Positions 23,961-34,729 of a stretch of 64,000 nucleotides of DNA are shown piece after piece. Both the position numbers and the translations under genes were made by a program. This DNA is from Selaginella moellendorffii (taxonomy: Eukaryota; Streptophyta; Lycopodiopsida; Selaginellales; Selaginellaceae), in NCBI RefSeq assembly GCF_000143415.4, contig NW_003314299.1:122501-186500 (forward strand). The letters run 5' to 3'. The notes under the pieces are model-generated. The model saw only the letters and a program-made list of their open reading frames with translations. It ran no database searches and was not told the origin of the DNA. How positions within the stretch are numbered: position 1 is the first letter of the stretch; the number at the start of each line of letters is the position of its first letter.

Positions 23961-26330
23961 ATGGCAATGCCGCGCTTCTTGCTGCTGATTCTCGCGATTC
24001 TGGGGTTATTGCACTCCTCCCGGGCCGATGCTCCCATTTCTTTCTTCGACTGGGTTGTGTCTTATGAGACTCGGGCCCCTCTTGGCGTCAAGCAACAGGT
24101 ACTTCGTTCTTTCTTTCGATTCTTCTTCTCTTCTTCTTCTCTTTCTTTTGGATTTTTTTGTGTCGATTCGTTGGTTGGGCGGTGATGTAAACCCTTTCTT
24201 GTTTGGTGTGCTCTCAGGTGATCGTGATAAATGGGATGTTCCCGGGTCCAGTGCTAAACACCACCACCAACAGGATCAACATCGTCAACGTCCAGAACAA
24301 TCTGGATGAGCCCTTTCTACTCACCTGGTATGTGATCTACAGATCAAAGCTCCTCTTTCTCTTTTCTCAAGAGATCTGGACTTTGCTTGCCTACATTCTT
24401 TGTTTTCGTGGATGGAATTCTAAAGTTTCCTCCGCAGGGATGGTATCCAGAACCGAAGAAATGCCTGGATGGATGGAGTTGCGGCAACGAACTGTCCCAT
24501 ACCGGCAGGCCAAAACTTCACCTACAACATCACGGCTAAGGATCAAATTGGCAGTTTCTTCTACTGGCCAACGACGATGTTCCAGAGAGCTGCTGGCGGT
24601 GTTGGGTCTGTGAGGGTGAATCCGCGTGCTGCCTCGGGTGTGAGGGTGCCATTCGCACCTCCAGACGGTGATATAGTTGTTATGATTGGTGACTGGTACA
24701 CTCGGAGCCACAAGGTATGTGCTCTTTAATGATCCACCTAGCAATATGAAGTCAAGGCATAGCACTGCAGGAATTGCGAGCTTCTCTAGACAGGGGCGTT
24801 TTACTCGGGATGCCAGACGGTGTTCTTATCAATGGGAAAGGAGCTTACAACAGAACCACGGATTACGAAACCATCCCTGTGCGAAGAGGTACAAAACTCA
24901 TTGATTCCGTGAGAAAAAAAAATAAAAATGGAAGCATTGACTCACTCCCTTGGCTGTGCTTGCAGATCATGTATACCGGTTTCGAGTGACAAATGTGGGT
25001 GTGAGCACGACTCTAAACTTTCGGATTCAAGGCCACCAGCTCAACCTTGTGGAAACCGAGGGGTCTTACACTGTGCAGCAACCATACGACTCTATAGACA
25101 TTTTCGTGGGACAATCGTATTCGTTTCTTCTTAACTGCACTGCAAATGCTAGCGACTACTACATCGTCGCTAGCCCCAGGTTTGTGGGCAATGAGACCGA
25201 GTGGGCGAATATCACTGGTGTTGGAGTCCTCCATTATTTGGACTCCAAGGCTTTGGTTAATGGCCCCCTTCCCGAAGGGCCCAGTATTTATGATGGGGGC
25301 TGGTCCGTAAATCAAGCTCGTCAACTCAGGTATGTGTATCCTGTTCAAACTTCCAAGACTAATCTTTGTCACCGCAGACGTAACTTGACAACTGGAGCGG
25401 CTCGGCCAAATCCTCAAGGCTCTTTTCACTATGGGCAGATCAACGTCACACAGACATTCGTTTTGACAAGTACCGCAGTATCAATTGCCGGGAAGCGACG
25501 GTTCGCGGTCAATGGTTTTTCTTTCGAAGTTCCATCCACACCTCTGCTTCTCGCCGACGAGTACAACATTACAGGCCTATACAAGCTCAATTCTTTCCCA
25601 GAAAAAGCTGGAAGCGTCGTTCCTGGCCTCCAGACGTCCGTCGTAAACGCCACGTACGCTGGTTTCTTGGAGATCGTCTTTCAAAACCCGGACAACAACT
25701 CGGTCCAGTCGTGGCATGTCGATGGCTATGCGGCATTCGTCGTCGGGTATGTAGGTTGGAATTTTCATATGCCACAGGCTGATCGATGTTTGCTTCTTCA
25801 GATACGGACCAGGGCAATGGACTGAAAATGATAGAGGCCAGTACAACAAATGGGACGCTGTATCTCGCTCCACCGTTCAGGTACTGAATGACCCGAACTT
25901 GTTTCTTTCTGCCTCTTGGTTTTTGTTTTCTAAACCATTGCTTTTCCCAGGTTTTCCCTGGCTCCTGGACGGCCATCCAAATCTCCCTGGACAATGTGGG
26001 CTTGTGGAACATCCGCTCAGAGGACTTGGTCCGCCATTATCTCGGCCAAGAAATCTACATGTTCGTGAACGATCCAAGCGACAACATCAAGAACACGGCT
26101 TTCCCGAAACCAGACAACGTCCTCTATTGTGGACGGCTTGCAAATCTTGCTCCGCTATCGAGGTACTTACAGCAACCAACCTCCTCAACTTCGTTCATAT
26201 ACTCATTCCAATCTCATCGTTCTTTTGCAGTCGCCATCGCAAGAGCTCCGGCACCCAAGCAGCGAAGCTCTCCTTGACTACATTGCTCACTCTGGCGAGC
26301 GCTGCGCTCCTGAGCTTACTGTGGCTCTAG
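23961..26330 (+). CDS. SKU5-similar (SKS) multicopper-oxidase-like GPI-anchored protein, 588 aa, 9 exons
   Basis: Exons 23961-24098, 24218-24327, 24438-24714, 24771-24888, 24966-25329, 25378-25746, 25802-25880, 25951-26162 and 26231-26330 join to 589 codons with stop. The N-terminus is a signal peptide (MAMPRFLLLILAILGLLHSS, cut near ADAP). Three cupredoxin domains follow, including VIVINGMFPGP, DGIQNRRNAWMDG, GVLINGKG, YRFRVTNVG and FPGSWTAIQISLDN. The copper-binding histidines of true oxidases are missing: the HWHG position reads TWDG and the C-terminal HCH site reads WNIRSE. That is typical of SKU5/SKS proteins, which act at the plasma membrane and wall in directional growth and are probably not oxidases. 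The C-terminus is a hydrophobic tail (LLTLASAALLSLLWL) after a Ser-rich stretch, fitting a GPI signal. Several NxT/S glycosylation sequons are present. Confidence 0.93.
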
Positions 26331-26831
26331 AGGTCTGTAGAGGATTGATTGACCCGACGGTTTTGCATTTCATTTTTTTTTTCTAGTTTGAGGAGCCACA
26401 TTACTGCTGAGAGATATATTGGGTGTTGGTTTTTTTGATCTATCTCTGAAAGGAAGAAACCACCATTTTGTTTGCTTGCTCTTCTTCTCTCTCTTCTCTC
26501 CTCTCTCCCAAGTTGCTGGTGATGATTTGTAAGTTTGTGAGAAGAATTCATACTCTTTTTTCCTATTCTTTGTAGAGTCAAGGTGTTGATCAGTTTTGAC
26601 GTTCTTTGACGAGAATCGGAAACTTTGGTTCTAGAAGCAAGGATTTGATTAAACTAGGACACGAGCTGGAGTGTGGCCTCACGCGCCGGCATGTGAAAAC
26701 ACAATTTGGAAGGCTTGTTTAACTTAATGATTATTGGTAAGCTTCGTGGAGATTAACCGTTGTCACGAGCGATCGCGTGGCTTTTCGTGGTGGATTTAAC
26801 CCATAAAATTTGTTTGTCAACGTCCCTCTCA

Positions 26832-26838
26832 TATATAG
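26832..26838 (+). promoter_or_regulatory. TATA box of the STOP1-like gene (putative)
   Basis: TATATAG in CTCATATATAGAGAGG lies about 240 bp upstream of the start codon at 27073, in a stretch otherwise free of genes. Confidence 0.4.
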
Positions 26839-27072
26839 AGAGGTTAATTCCATGACAAGCTCTAAGATCCAGCGAAGTACACCACTCAGTGGCTAGCTAG
26901 TTGGTGTTACTAGCAAACAAGAAAGTTTCCATTTAGTTCCCTGTACTATGAGAGCGTACCAGTCCATCCATGATAAGGGGAATCTTTAGCAAGAGGTGAA
27001 GAATTGAAAGAAGGAGAAGAGGAGGAGGAGGAAGTGGAAGTGAGGATCTTTCTTCTCTGCTCAAGGGAGCTC

Positions 27073-28677
27073 ATGGAGCAGCGAGACGGAGAGCTTCTAG
27101 CCGGGCAAGTCGAGGGAGAGGTAAACTCCACCACTTTCCAGAGCTTCAACCTCGATTTCCTCAGCGCCGAGCACCAGCAAAGCCTGCTGGCGGCGAATTT
27201 CCAGCCGTGGTCCTCGAGCAGCAGTGGAGCTGGAGCCTGTGCTGCTGCGGCCGAGGATGAGGATGTCAAGGGACTGCTCACTCCGCCCAGCAGTCCCTCC
27301 GGCGCGAGCAACAGTGGCGGCAGTAAGTTCCCGTCCGGCCTGGCTCAAAAGATCGGCTACCTCCAAATGGTTGTCAATATGCTGGGCAGCAACAACAGCG
27401 CGCGCGGCCAGTCGAGCAGCGGCGCTCAGCAGCAGCAAATTGGGAAGCTCGTGGATCAGCTCCTGGTGACGGCCAGAGGTATGTTCTTGGAGCAGCAGCA
27501 GCAGCAGGAACAACATCAAAGTGCTTCCTTTGCTGCGAATCCCTCCAGCGATCGCTACTTTAACATCTCTCCGGAAGAACTCGTCTACCATCATCATCAC
27601 CATCAGCAGCAGCAGCAGCAGCAAATTCTCCAGCAGCAGGCTTATAACCAGCAGCAGCAAATGCCTTATCAAGGCATTTTTCCAAAGCCGGAGAGTATGA
27701 CTCCAGTGGAGAACCTCTATGCGGGTGTGGCGGCGGCTGCAATCGTTGATGGAGACGAAGACGAATCTCTCCAGGAGAGCCAAGACTCGTACGAGCTGAT
27801 CGAGCTCGACGCCATGGAGATCCTTGCCGAGCACACACACTTCTGCGAGATTTGTGGCAAGGGATTCAAGCGCGATGCCAACCTCCGCATGCACATGAGA
27901 GGCCACGGCGACGAGTACAAGACACCGGCGGCCCTTGCCAGGCCCAAAGGTGACGAAGAACACCGCAGCGATGGCAAGAGGAAAGTCTCCAGCCCAAAGT
28001 TTCTACCCAAGCGCTACTCCTGCCCGTATCTGGGATGCAAGCGCAACAGGCAGCACAAGAAGTTTGTGCCACTCAAGACGGTTCTGTGCGTCAAGAACCA
28101 CTACCGAAGATCGCACTGCCCCAAGCTCCTGACTTGCACCAGATGCCGCGTGAAGCGATTTGCGGTGCTTGCCGACCTCAAGACGCACGAGAAGCATTGC
28201 GGGAGGGAGAAGTGGCAGTGCTCTTGCGGGACGACCTTCTCTCGGAAGGACAAGCTCCTGGGCCACATCTCTCTCTTCGTCGGGCACAAGCCACTGATGA
28301 TGATGGTTCCGCCACAGCCGCTGCAGCCGCCTCCGATCATCTTGCCCAGCAGCAGCAGCAGCAGCTCCTTATCGGCAGCGGAGCTCTCGCCAGCTTCAAT
28401 CTACAGCAACATGCAGCAGATTCCATACTCATCAGGCATGATGGATTCCAAGTCCCAGATAATGGGAACTGTTGATGGTGTTCCTTCTTCTGTGGAGAGC
28501 TGCTGGAATCCAAACAGCATCTTTGTTGGTGGTGGTGGTCGGTCTGTGTTTGTCCCCGGCAGCAGCAGCAGCAATAACAACAACAACAACAACAACTCTA
28601 ACAACAACACCACCACAAGCAGTGAAAACTACAGCCTTGGATACCTGAGCCTTGATTTCTTCGACTGCAAGAATTGA
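27073..28677 (+). CDS. STOP1-like: STOP1-like C2H2 zinc-finger transcription factor, 534 aa, single exon
   Basis: The first ATG in frame is at 27073 ([11 protein letters not shown]). Zinc fingers occupy about residues 256-405. Finger 1 is [20 protein letters not shown] with RGHGDEYKT, followed by [32 protein letters not shown], a CTRC...KTHEKHC finger and a final [16 protein letters not shown]. This four-finger block is diagnostic of the STOP1/STOP2 family, which regulates tolerance to low pH and aluminium by activating transporters such as malate exporters. Regions either side are low-complexity: Gln and His runs at about residues 135-195, Ser runs around 425, and a GGGG plus Asn run near 500-515. 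There is no intron, as is common in the family. The target set here is unknown; direct orthology is inferred from the fingers only. Confidence 0.93.
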   Translation: MEQRDGELLAGQVEGEVNSTTFQSFNLDFLSAEHQQSLLAANFQPWSSSSSGAGACAAAAEDEDVKGLLTPPSSPSGASNSGGSKFPSGLAQKIGYLQMVVNMLGSNNSARGQSSSGAQQQQIGKLVDQLLVTARGMFLEQQQQQEQHQSASFAANPSSDRYFNISPEELVYHHHHHQQQQQQQILQQQAYNQQQQMPYQGIFPKPESMTPVENLYAGVAAAAIVDGDEDESLQESQDSYELIELDAMEILAEHTHFCEICGKGFKRDANLRMHMRGHGDEYKTPAALARPKGDEEHRSDGKRKVSSPKFLPKRYSCPYLGCKRNRQHKKFVPLKTVLCVKNHYRRSHCPKLLTCTRCRVKRFAVLADLKTHEKHCGREKWQCSCGTTFSRKDKLLGHISLFVGHKPLMMMVPPQPLQPPPIILPSSSSSSSLSAAELSPASIYSNMQQIPYSSGMMDSKSQIMGTVDGVPSSVESCWNPNSIFVGGGGRSVFVPGSSSSNNNNNNNNSNNNTTTSSENYSLGYLSLDFFDCKN

Positions 28678-28679
28678 CA

Positions 28680-29678
28680 ATTTGAGATGGTTTGTGTGAC
28701 TGGTCCATAATAACCAAATGGTGGACGCATTATATATCGGTATGCTAACATCTTGTGACCATATTACCATATAAAATAAATAAAAAGATTTTTTGTTGAA
28801 TGGCCGTTGAATAGGGTTGACTTACTGACCGTTGGCCGTTGACTATAATTGACCATGGTTCTTTCCTTCTCAGAGTACGGGCGATTCTGGGTCACTTCAC
28901 TGCCAGATACGCCGGCGGCACACGTCAACGCGCGATCTAACAGCGCTCACTGCTCCTCCTCTGACGTTTCACGCATTGAATGCCATAATAATTATAACAC
29001 CCCCAACGATGAGAGGCGCTCGCGCCCTCCATTCATGAAATCTTTTTCCTCGCCTCCTCCATTTCAAACCAGGGAGGATTTCTCTTCTTTCCCGAGCTCC
29101 GGTCGGAATTGGAGCCACGGGAGAGGAAGAATCTCAAATCCAGAGAACAAGAAAGATCTCGAGGATACTCTCAGAAAACCAGTTGGAGAAAAGGAGGGAG
29201 GAGAAAAAGATGATGTTGTTTTCGTTGGCGACCTGCCATCTTCTTTCTGGGAATTCCCATCACACGCAAATCTTCTGCCACTGGCAGGAGTGTAGCATAG
29301 ATAGATTTTGTCTTTGATCAAGCTTTTATTACCTAGTTCTCTCTCGGCTCCACATCTCGCTTCTTCTCCGTCCGCCGGGAAGAATTTACCAGCGTCTGGA
29401 CGAGGAGGACAAGCAATCCAGTACACTGATAGGTCTGTCGTATCATGGATAGATTTAGCTTGTATCATTCAGCCACCCTCAAGGCTTGCAGGATCCAATG
29501 ACCCATTTGTGATCGATCGCCGCTCGCGAGTTTGATCGATATCAATACCTCAGCTCCTCCCACAATGGGTTATCGGATCCACCATCAAAATCACAGCTTG
29601 TTCGCGAGTGGCGGCTCCAGCTGCTCGTGAGACATCACGATTGCGACCAACAGCGACAATGGGAATTGGAACAGGGCA
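28680..29678 (+). promoter_or_regulatory. intergenic region and 5' flank of SHI-like gene, with W-box cluster
   Basis: Three W-box cores in the same orientation lie within 38 bp (TTGACT 28817, TTGACT 28839, TTGACC 28849). The rest, including a 148-codon ORF at 28849-29295, has no recognisable domain and reads as low-complexity polar sequence, so it is treated as promoter and 5' UTR. Confidence 0.4.
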
Positions 29679-31326
29679 ATGTACGCACTCCATCTGGGTG
29701 ACAACGCTGGAGCAGGGCTAGGCGTCTTGAGTTCCTCGTCGGCCGATCTTCCGGATCACCATCGCTCATCAGTGCTCCAGCAAAGGGAGTTTTTCACCAG
29801 GGATGCCTTCGCGCAGGGATCATCGCGTGCATCAGCCGCGGCGGCGGCGGCGGAGGAGGAAGCATACTATCGATCAGCGTCGTCAAATCTTTCCAGCCTT
29901 GCTTCTTCGTTCCACCATCGGCTGGATCACCCGGAGGTTCCTCCCGCCGAGGCAGTGTTCTTGAGTCGGGATAGGCCGAGGAGCACCTTGGAGAGGTCGA
30001 CGAGGGCGAGTGCTAGAGTCGACTTCTCGGCGGATCGGTATCAAGAACACCACATTCCGAACTTATGGGATCAGGCATCGACTTCCAGCAAGCCCGCAGC
30101 CACGGCCTCAATCCAAGCCACTCCATTCATCGGGTCTTCGCGGCTCCCGGAGGCCCAGCTTCTTCCTCCTCCGCTTCATCACCATCAAGCGATATCGATC
30201 CAGCACGATTTCAACGACGCGGCCTCCTCGGAGCACCATCGGAACCCATCGCCGCCAAGCTGCGATATCATCGCTCCTCCCCAATACAGGATCTACAAAA
30301 CGACCGCCGCCATTAACATCAACGCCACCTCCGGCGCGAGCACCTCCACCGCCGCCACCATTACCAACACCACCAGCGCATGCAAGGAATGCGGCAACCA
30401 GGCCAAGAAGGATTGCCAGTTCCAGCGATGCCGGACGTGCTGCAAGAGCCGCTCGTTCGACTGCCAGACCCACGTCAAGAGCACTTGGGTCCCCGCGGCG
30501 CACAGGAGGAATCGAGGCGCCGCCGCGCACGCCGGCGGCGACGCGATGATCGACTCCTCCTCCTACGATCACGAATCCAGCGGGCTACCGCGATCCAAAC
30601 GCGCCCGCGGTGGCGGCTTTCGGCTCGTGGGTTCCACGGCCTCGGCATCCTCCTCCGGCTCGCAGCACGACTCGGACACGCCAATCTCGGGTAAGTTTTG
30701 GGGTTTGACCGGGCTTGACCAAGCCTGATCGGGGTGTCTTACTTTCTTGACTTTCGTTGACTGGCTTCTGGGCAGCCGCATTTCCGGCCGAGGTGCGCGC
30801 GCAGGCGGTGTTTCGATGCGTAAAGTTGACCAGCGTCGAGGACGGCGAAGACGAGTACGCGTACCAGACAACGGTGAGGATCGGGGGCCATATCTTCAAG
30901 GGTGTTCTTCACGACCGAGGCATTGAAGCTGGGCAACAAGACTCGTCCAGTTTCGGTGGTACTTCCACCGCGTCCCATCACCTCGTCGCCAAATCCATGG
31001 CGCCATCAGCGACTGTTAGCGCTGCGAGCGATCCAGCGCTAGCAGAAGCAGCAGCAGCAGCAGCGACAGTGGCCTCTACAGCCACATTATATGGACACGG
31101 AGGAAACGTACTCCTTGAAGGTTCTTCTAGACTCCTTTCACCAAAGAAAAATCTTCTTGGTTTTGGGTCAAGGGCTTTGGATCTACGTGATTCTGGTTGC
31201 TGCAGAGATGCGAGGTGGCGTCGGAGGCACCAACTGGTGAAGTCTTGCGAGGGGAGCGAATCAATCAGTCGAATTTTTGGAGTTTTGGGTACTAGATGGA
31301 AGAACTGGATATCTTGTTTGAGGTGA
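29679..31326 (+). CDS. SHI/STY (SRS) family zinc-finger transcription factor, 520 aa, 2 exons
   Basis: Exons 29679-30690 and 30776-31326 join to 521 codons with stop. The family RING-like finger starts at [20 protein letters not shown] and follows C-x2-C-x7-C-x4-C-x2-C-C-x6-C, then the [10 protein letters not shown] extension (about residues 235-275). After the intron comes the IGGH domain (VFRCVKLTS...[14 protein letters not shown]...DRGIE, about residues 346-385). The intron between the two domains is where the family usually has one. SHI/STY proteins activate YUCCA auxin-synthesis genes and shape organ and gametangium development. The N-terminus is Ser/Ala/His-rich. The last ~110 residues after the IGGH domain are unusual, so the 3' end is less certain and a further intron in 31120-31210 is possible. 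Confidence 0.88.
30691..30775 (+). promoter_or_regulatory. SHI-like gene intron with clustered TTGAC motifs
   Basis: The 85-bp intron contains TTGACC twice (at about 30705 and 30714) and TTGACT twice (about 30747 and 30757). This is a dense W-box-like cluster, and it echoes the three upstream of the same gene. Function is not shown by the sequence. Confidence 0.3.
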
Positions 31327-31835
31327 GTGATGTGAACTTCCACTCGAGAAACTCACAAACATCCTTGTCTGTGACAGGTTTATATCAGTATCATCATCTT
31401 TACCACCGATTTTTTAACTCTTTTGTATATGTCTAGATCCAGGATTAACTTGCAGCACTAATCACCCAAGTGTAACGAGTGAATCACTCAAAGCTATGGA
31501 ATCGAGCCCTCCTTCCATGCAAAGCAAAGGAGTCAATGCTTGGATCCAAAGAGAGAAAAAAAATATATTCCATGAGTAGACACAAAGCCATGAGGGCCAA
31601 TCACATCGAGCAGCGTGTCCTCATACGGATCTTGCCGTACGTCTCCTGGGGGATATCCATAATGTTGCTGGACAAGCGGCGCTGTGACGCGCAAGGGGTG
31701 GTGGGTTCTTTGGATTGGCGCTACAAGCTCTCAGACTTTTAGCAATCGTCTTCTAAGGGTCCCTCGTGATCGGTAAGTTCGCAAGATCTTGGTGGGCGAT
31801 CTCTGGTATTTGAGGAATCGAAATGTGAGCTTGCA
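31327..31835. other. intergenic region, no supported gene
   Basis: Holds the probable 3' UTR of the SHI-like gene and the 5' flank of the DUF3455 gene. One ORF of 87 codons (31479-31742) has no family resemblance. Confidence 0.5.
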
Positions 31836-33580
31836 ATGCAGATCCAGGGGATCATGAAGCGCGGGAGTTTGATGTTGCTGGGTCTTCTCCAGGCGGCTTT
31901 GGTGCTTTCTTTGATCCAGCACGGCCATGGCTGGGACGAGTACCTTAAACCACCGGCTGGAAACAGGCAAGAGCTTGAGTAACTCGGTTTTGGTTTTTAT
32001 CGTTCTGGTTGGAACCTTGGCAGCCCTCATATGAGAGTGAAGACTTCGAATGGCCACCATAGCTACAAGTGCTCGTGCGAGAAATGGGAGCTAACGGCAG
32101 CCTCGGCCGATCTGCTCAGCACCGTCGACTCCAAAACTATAATCGGCGCCTACTCTTTCTCCAGAAACTCAAACTCCAATTCCAAGCACCAGGGAACTTG
32201 GACCTTGTTTAACAATCCAGCCGACGCCATCGAGTCTGGAGCTCGTGTGAGCGCTGTTACTGGTAAAGAAGTTCTGGAAGTTCTAGCAAAGTTCTAACTT
32301 TTCTCTTGATTCCAGCAAAGGTGATACTTTCGTATCCAATACCCGGGGGCTTATCCGAGGCTCTCTTGCAAGTAACCTCTCACCACTTCGAGGGCCAGAG
32401 CGGGCTGGTTTCTTACATCCAGCGTCTCAAGCCGCAAGGTGGCGTGCCAATGACGAGCTCGTGCCAGCGTCCTCACGAAGTGCTCAAGGTTCCATTCTAC
32501 GCCGAGTATCAGTTCTGGAGGCAAGACGTGGTGCCACCCAGCGTCCCATACTCGCTCGTCGTGCCCTCGTCCGTGAAGCCGGTCCAGAGCTTGTTTGGCG
32601 AAGGGGAGGTCCTCTACTTGTTCAACGGTGAGAGCTGGGAGCAAAGGTACGCGTTTGCGAAGCTCTACGACGTTCCCGGCGGCAAGAAGCTGGGGAGCTA
32701 CTACATCAAAGCTAGAGGCGCGGGTGAGTCGTATGGAACGCACTTTTGGGATCTCTCCAATCCAAATGGCGTCCAAGTCGTGGGGAGAGTTACCATGCCT
32801 CCGGTTAGCGTCTCGAACAGCAGCCTTCCGTGGTTGACGACCACAATCACTGCTCACACGGGATCCAAGTAAGCTCTTCTTCTTCGATCTCTTCTTTTGC
32901 TTGTCACTTTTGTTCATGGCTTTGGATTTCTTCTAGTTTGTTGCTTGAAGACTTTTGTTCATGGCTTTGGATTTCTTCTAGTTTGTTGCTTGAAGACTTT
33001 TGTTCATGGCTTTGAATTTCTTCTAGTTTGTTGCTTGAAGACTTTTGTTCATGGCTTTGGATTTCTTCTAGTTTGTTGCTTGAAGACTTTTGTTCATGGC
33101 TTTGAATTTCTTCTAGTTTGTTGCTTGAAGACTTTTGTTCATGGCTTTGGATTTCTTCTAGTTTGTTGCTTGAAGACTTTTGTTCATGGTTTTGAATTTC
33201 TTCTAGTTTGTTGCTTGAAGACTTTTGTTCATGGCTTTGGATTTCTTCTAGTTTGTTGCTTGAAGACTTTTGTTCATGGTTTTGGATTTCTCCGAGTTCT
33301 TTGTTCAGACCTAGTTTGAGGTCGTTGTTATGGTTTTTCTGGTGTGTTTTTAGACTTTACTTCGTTTCGATGTTAGTTTCCATAAGAGTAATCGTCGTGA
33401 GAAGTTTCACAAGTTCTTTTCCTTTCATGACCACGTAGCTCGCTCCTAAAGAACGCAAAGGCCGTGCAAATGCTGTCAACTCGAGGTGGTCTCCCCAACA
33501 AGAAGAGTCCCAGAGGCAAGCTTTCCAGAGGCCAGTTGTGGAGAGTTCCGTTCACAGCCGTCTTCTGGTTCTATGGCTGA
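31836..33580 (+). CDS. secreted protein with two tandem DUF3455 domains, 358 aa, 4 exons
   Basis: Exons 31836-31978, 32024-32262, 32316-32868 and 33439-33580 join to 359 codons with stop. A hydrophobic leader (LMLLGLLQAALVLSLI) suggests secretion. Domain 1 (about residues 38-215) shows the DUF3455 order: PPAGN, a YKC segment, W.L.A..ADL, IGAYSF, GTWTLFNN, LLQVTSHHFEG, GLVSYIQRLKPQGGVP, VPFYAEYQFW. Domain 2 (about 225-358) repeats it: EVLYLFNGESWEQ, LGSYYIKARG, THFWDLSNPNGVQVVG, MLSTRGGLP, VPFTAVFWFYG. The stop that seems to end the ORF at 32872 is false: AA|GTAAGC there is a donor, and the acceptor at 33438 restores the domain-2 ending. DUF3455 has no established function. The first intron could alternatively use a GC donor after GGAAACAG; both choices stay in frame. 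Confidence 0.85.
32908..33295. repeat. 45-bp minisatellite inside the last DUF3455 intron
   Basis: About eight and a half copies of a 45-bp unit, each starting TTTTGTTCATGG and ending GCTTGAAGAC. A G/A difference (TTTGGATTT versus TTTGAATTT) alternates through the middle of the array, giving a 90-bp higher-order period. Because 45 is a multiple of three, an artefactual ORF of repeated 15-residue units runs through it. Each unit includes TTTCTTCTAG, which resembles a 3' splice site. Confidence 0.95.
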
Positions 33581-34729
33581 TAGCTTGCTCGCTATTTTCA
33601 CTCCACTCTCGCTCGCTCCAAGAAAACGATCACCTCCTCCAAGGAGATCTCCAGACAAGAATAGCACTTCACCGGATGTACAAACTACGTAAAACGAAGA
33701 AAAAAAAAACAAGAGAACGAAAGCAATGATATGTCACACATTCTAAGATACTTGTGAGAAGTTTGATCTGATTGACATATGGTTTTGATGGAGAAATTGA
33801 TATGGACACGGAATTCGTACTGCCGCACAGAACTTGAATGTGCTCAGAGCTGCAAACGAACGAGATTAGCAGTGCACAAAGACCAGGCGCACCACAGGAA
33901 AAGCATACAAAAAAGTGTAAGACGACGACGACGAGAGCTGGACCTGGCAAGACGGCTTTAAATGCTCTCACTCGGCAAACACCATGCTACATATTGACCT
34001 GAAGAAAATTTTTTAAAAATACGTTTTTTTTTTATAAATGTAGATAACTATTCAAATAAGAATGTTTGGAGGCAAAAGGAATGAGTCCATTTTTCCCCTT
34101 TATCTTTAAATTCCACATGGGAAAAATGGGACGGCTTCTGGGAATTCATGAGCAAGGGGTTGGGTGGTGGCATTTATACTCGTGATTTCATTGTTGAAAG
34201 CGAGAGGTATCGACCCTTTTCCTTTAGTTTTTCATCTCTTTTTTACGTTTTTTTTTTTACTAAATTCATCCCAAGATGGAGCATTTGCATGAAAATAAAG
34301 AGCAAAAACCTGGAAGAGAAGAGCAGAAAATGGAGAAAAAGATTCACAGTGTTTAGCTTTGTGGTCGTCATGCATTGATTATATCACGGGCCGTACAAGA
34401 CCAGACCGCGTTCGTACACCGCGAAGCTTGAACCCTTTATAAAACCCTGCACGTCTTTCACCTCCTCTCGGCATTCATTAAACGCAGTGCATCCATCCTG
34501 CGTGATCCCTGGCATATTCTCTCCCTCCGCTTCCTCCATAGCCGCCGACTAAAGAGAAGTAGACGCACTCCGCGCGAAGACAAGTGAGATAGAAGTAGCA
34601 GCTTCTCTTTTACCTCGTTTTTGCTCCCGGGGCCTGTCCATGCAGTGGTGGACACAGTCGTCATCCTTGGATCATCGCCCACGATCATCGAGCAGGAGTT
34701 TTGGATTGATCATCCGGTATTGGAGTGCG
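33581..34729. other. intergenic region
   Basis: Contains the 3' flank of the DUF3455 gene and the promoter of the P450 gene. No ORF here has recognisable content. Confidence 0.5.
34435..34444 (+). promoter_or_regulatory. TATA box of the CYP704-like gene (putative)
   Basis: CTTTATAAAA lies about 290 bp upstream of the chosen start codon, in the expected orientation, and would give a 5' UTR of roughly 250 bases. Confidence 0.4.

Noticed and set aside
27097-27963. 288-codon minus-strand ORF opposite the STOP1-like gene
   Set aside because: Antisense shadow of a GC-rich, repeat-rich coding exon; Leu runs mirror the Gln/His runs of the real protein and no domain is seen.
28849-29295. 148-codon plus-strand ORF between STOP1-like and SHI-like genes
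   Set aside because: Polar, low-complexity sequence with no domain; lies where the SHI-like promoter and 5' UTR are expected.
32316-32872. Apparent end of the DUF3455 gene at the TAA at 32870-32872
   Set aside because: The stop overlaps a strong donor (AA|GTAAGC). Splicing to 33439 restores the conserved second-domain ending in phase.
32897-33319. 140-codon plus-strand ORF made of repeated 15-residue units
   Set aside because: It is the translation of the 45-bp intronic minisatellite. The period is divisible by three, so the frame stays open by arithmetic.
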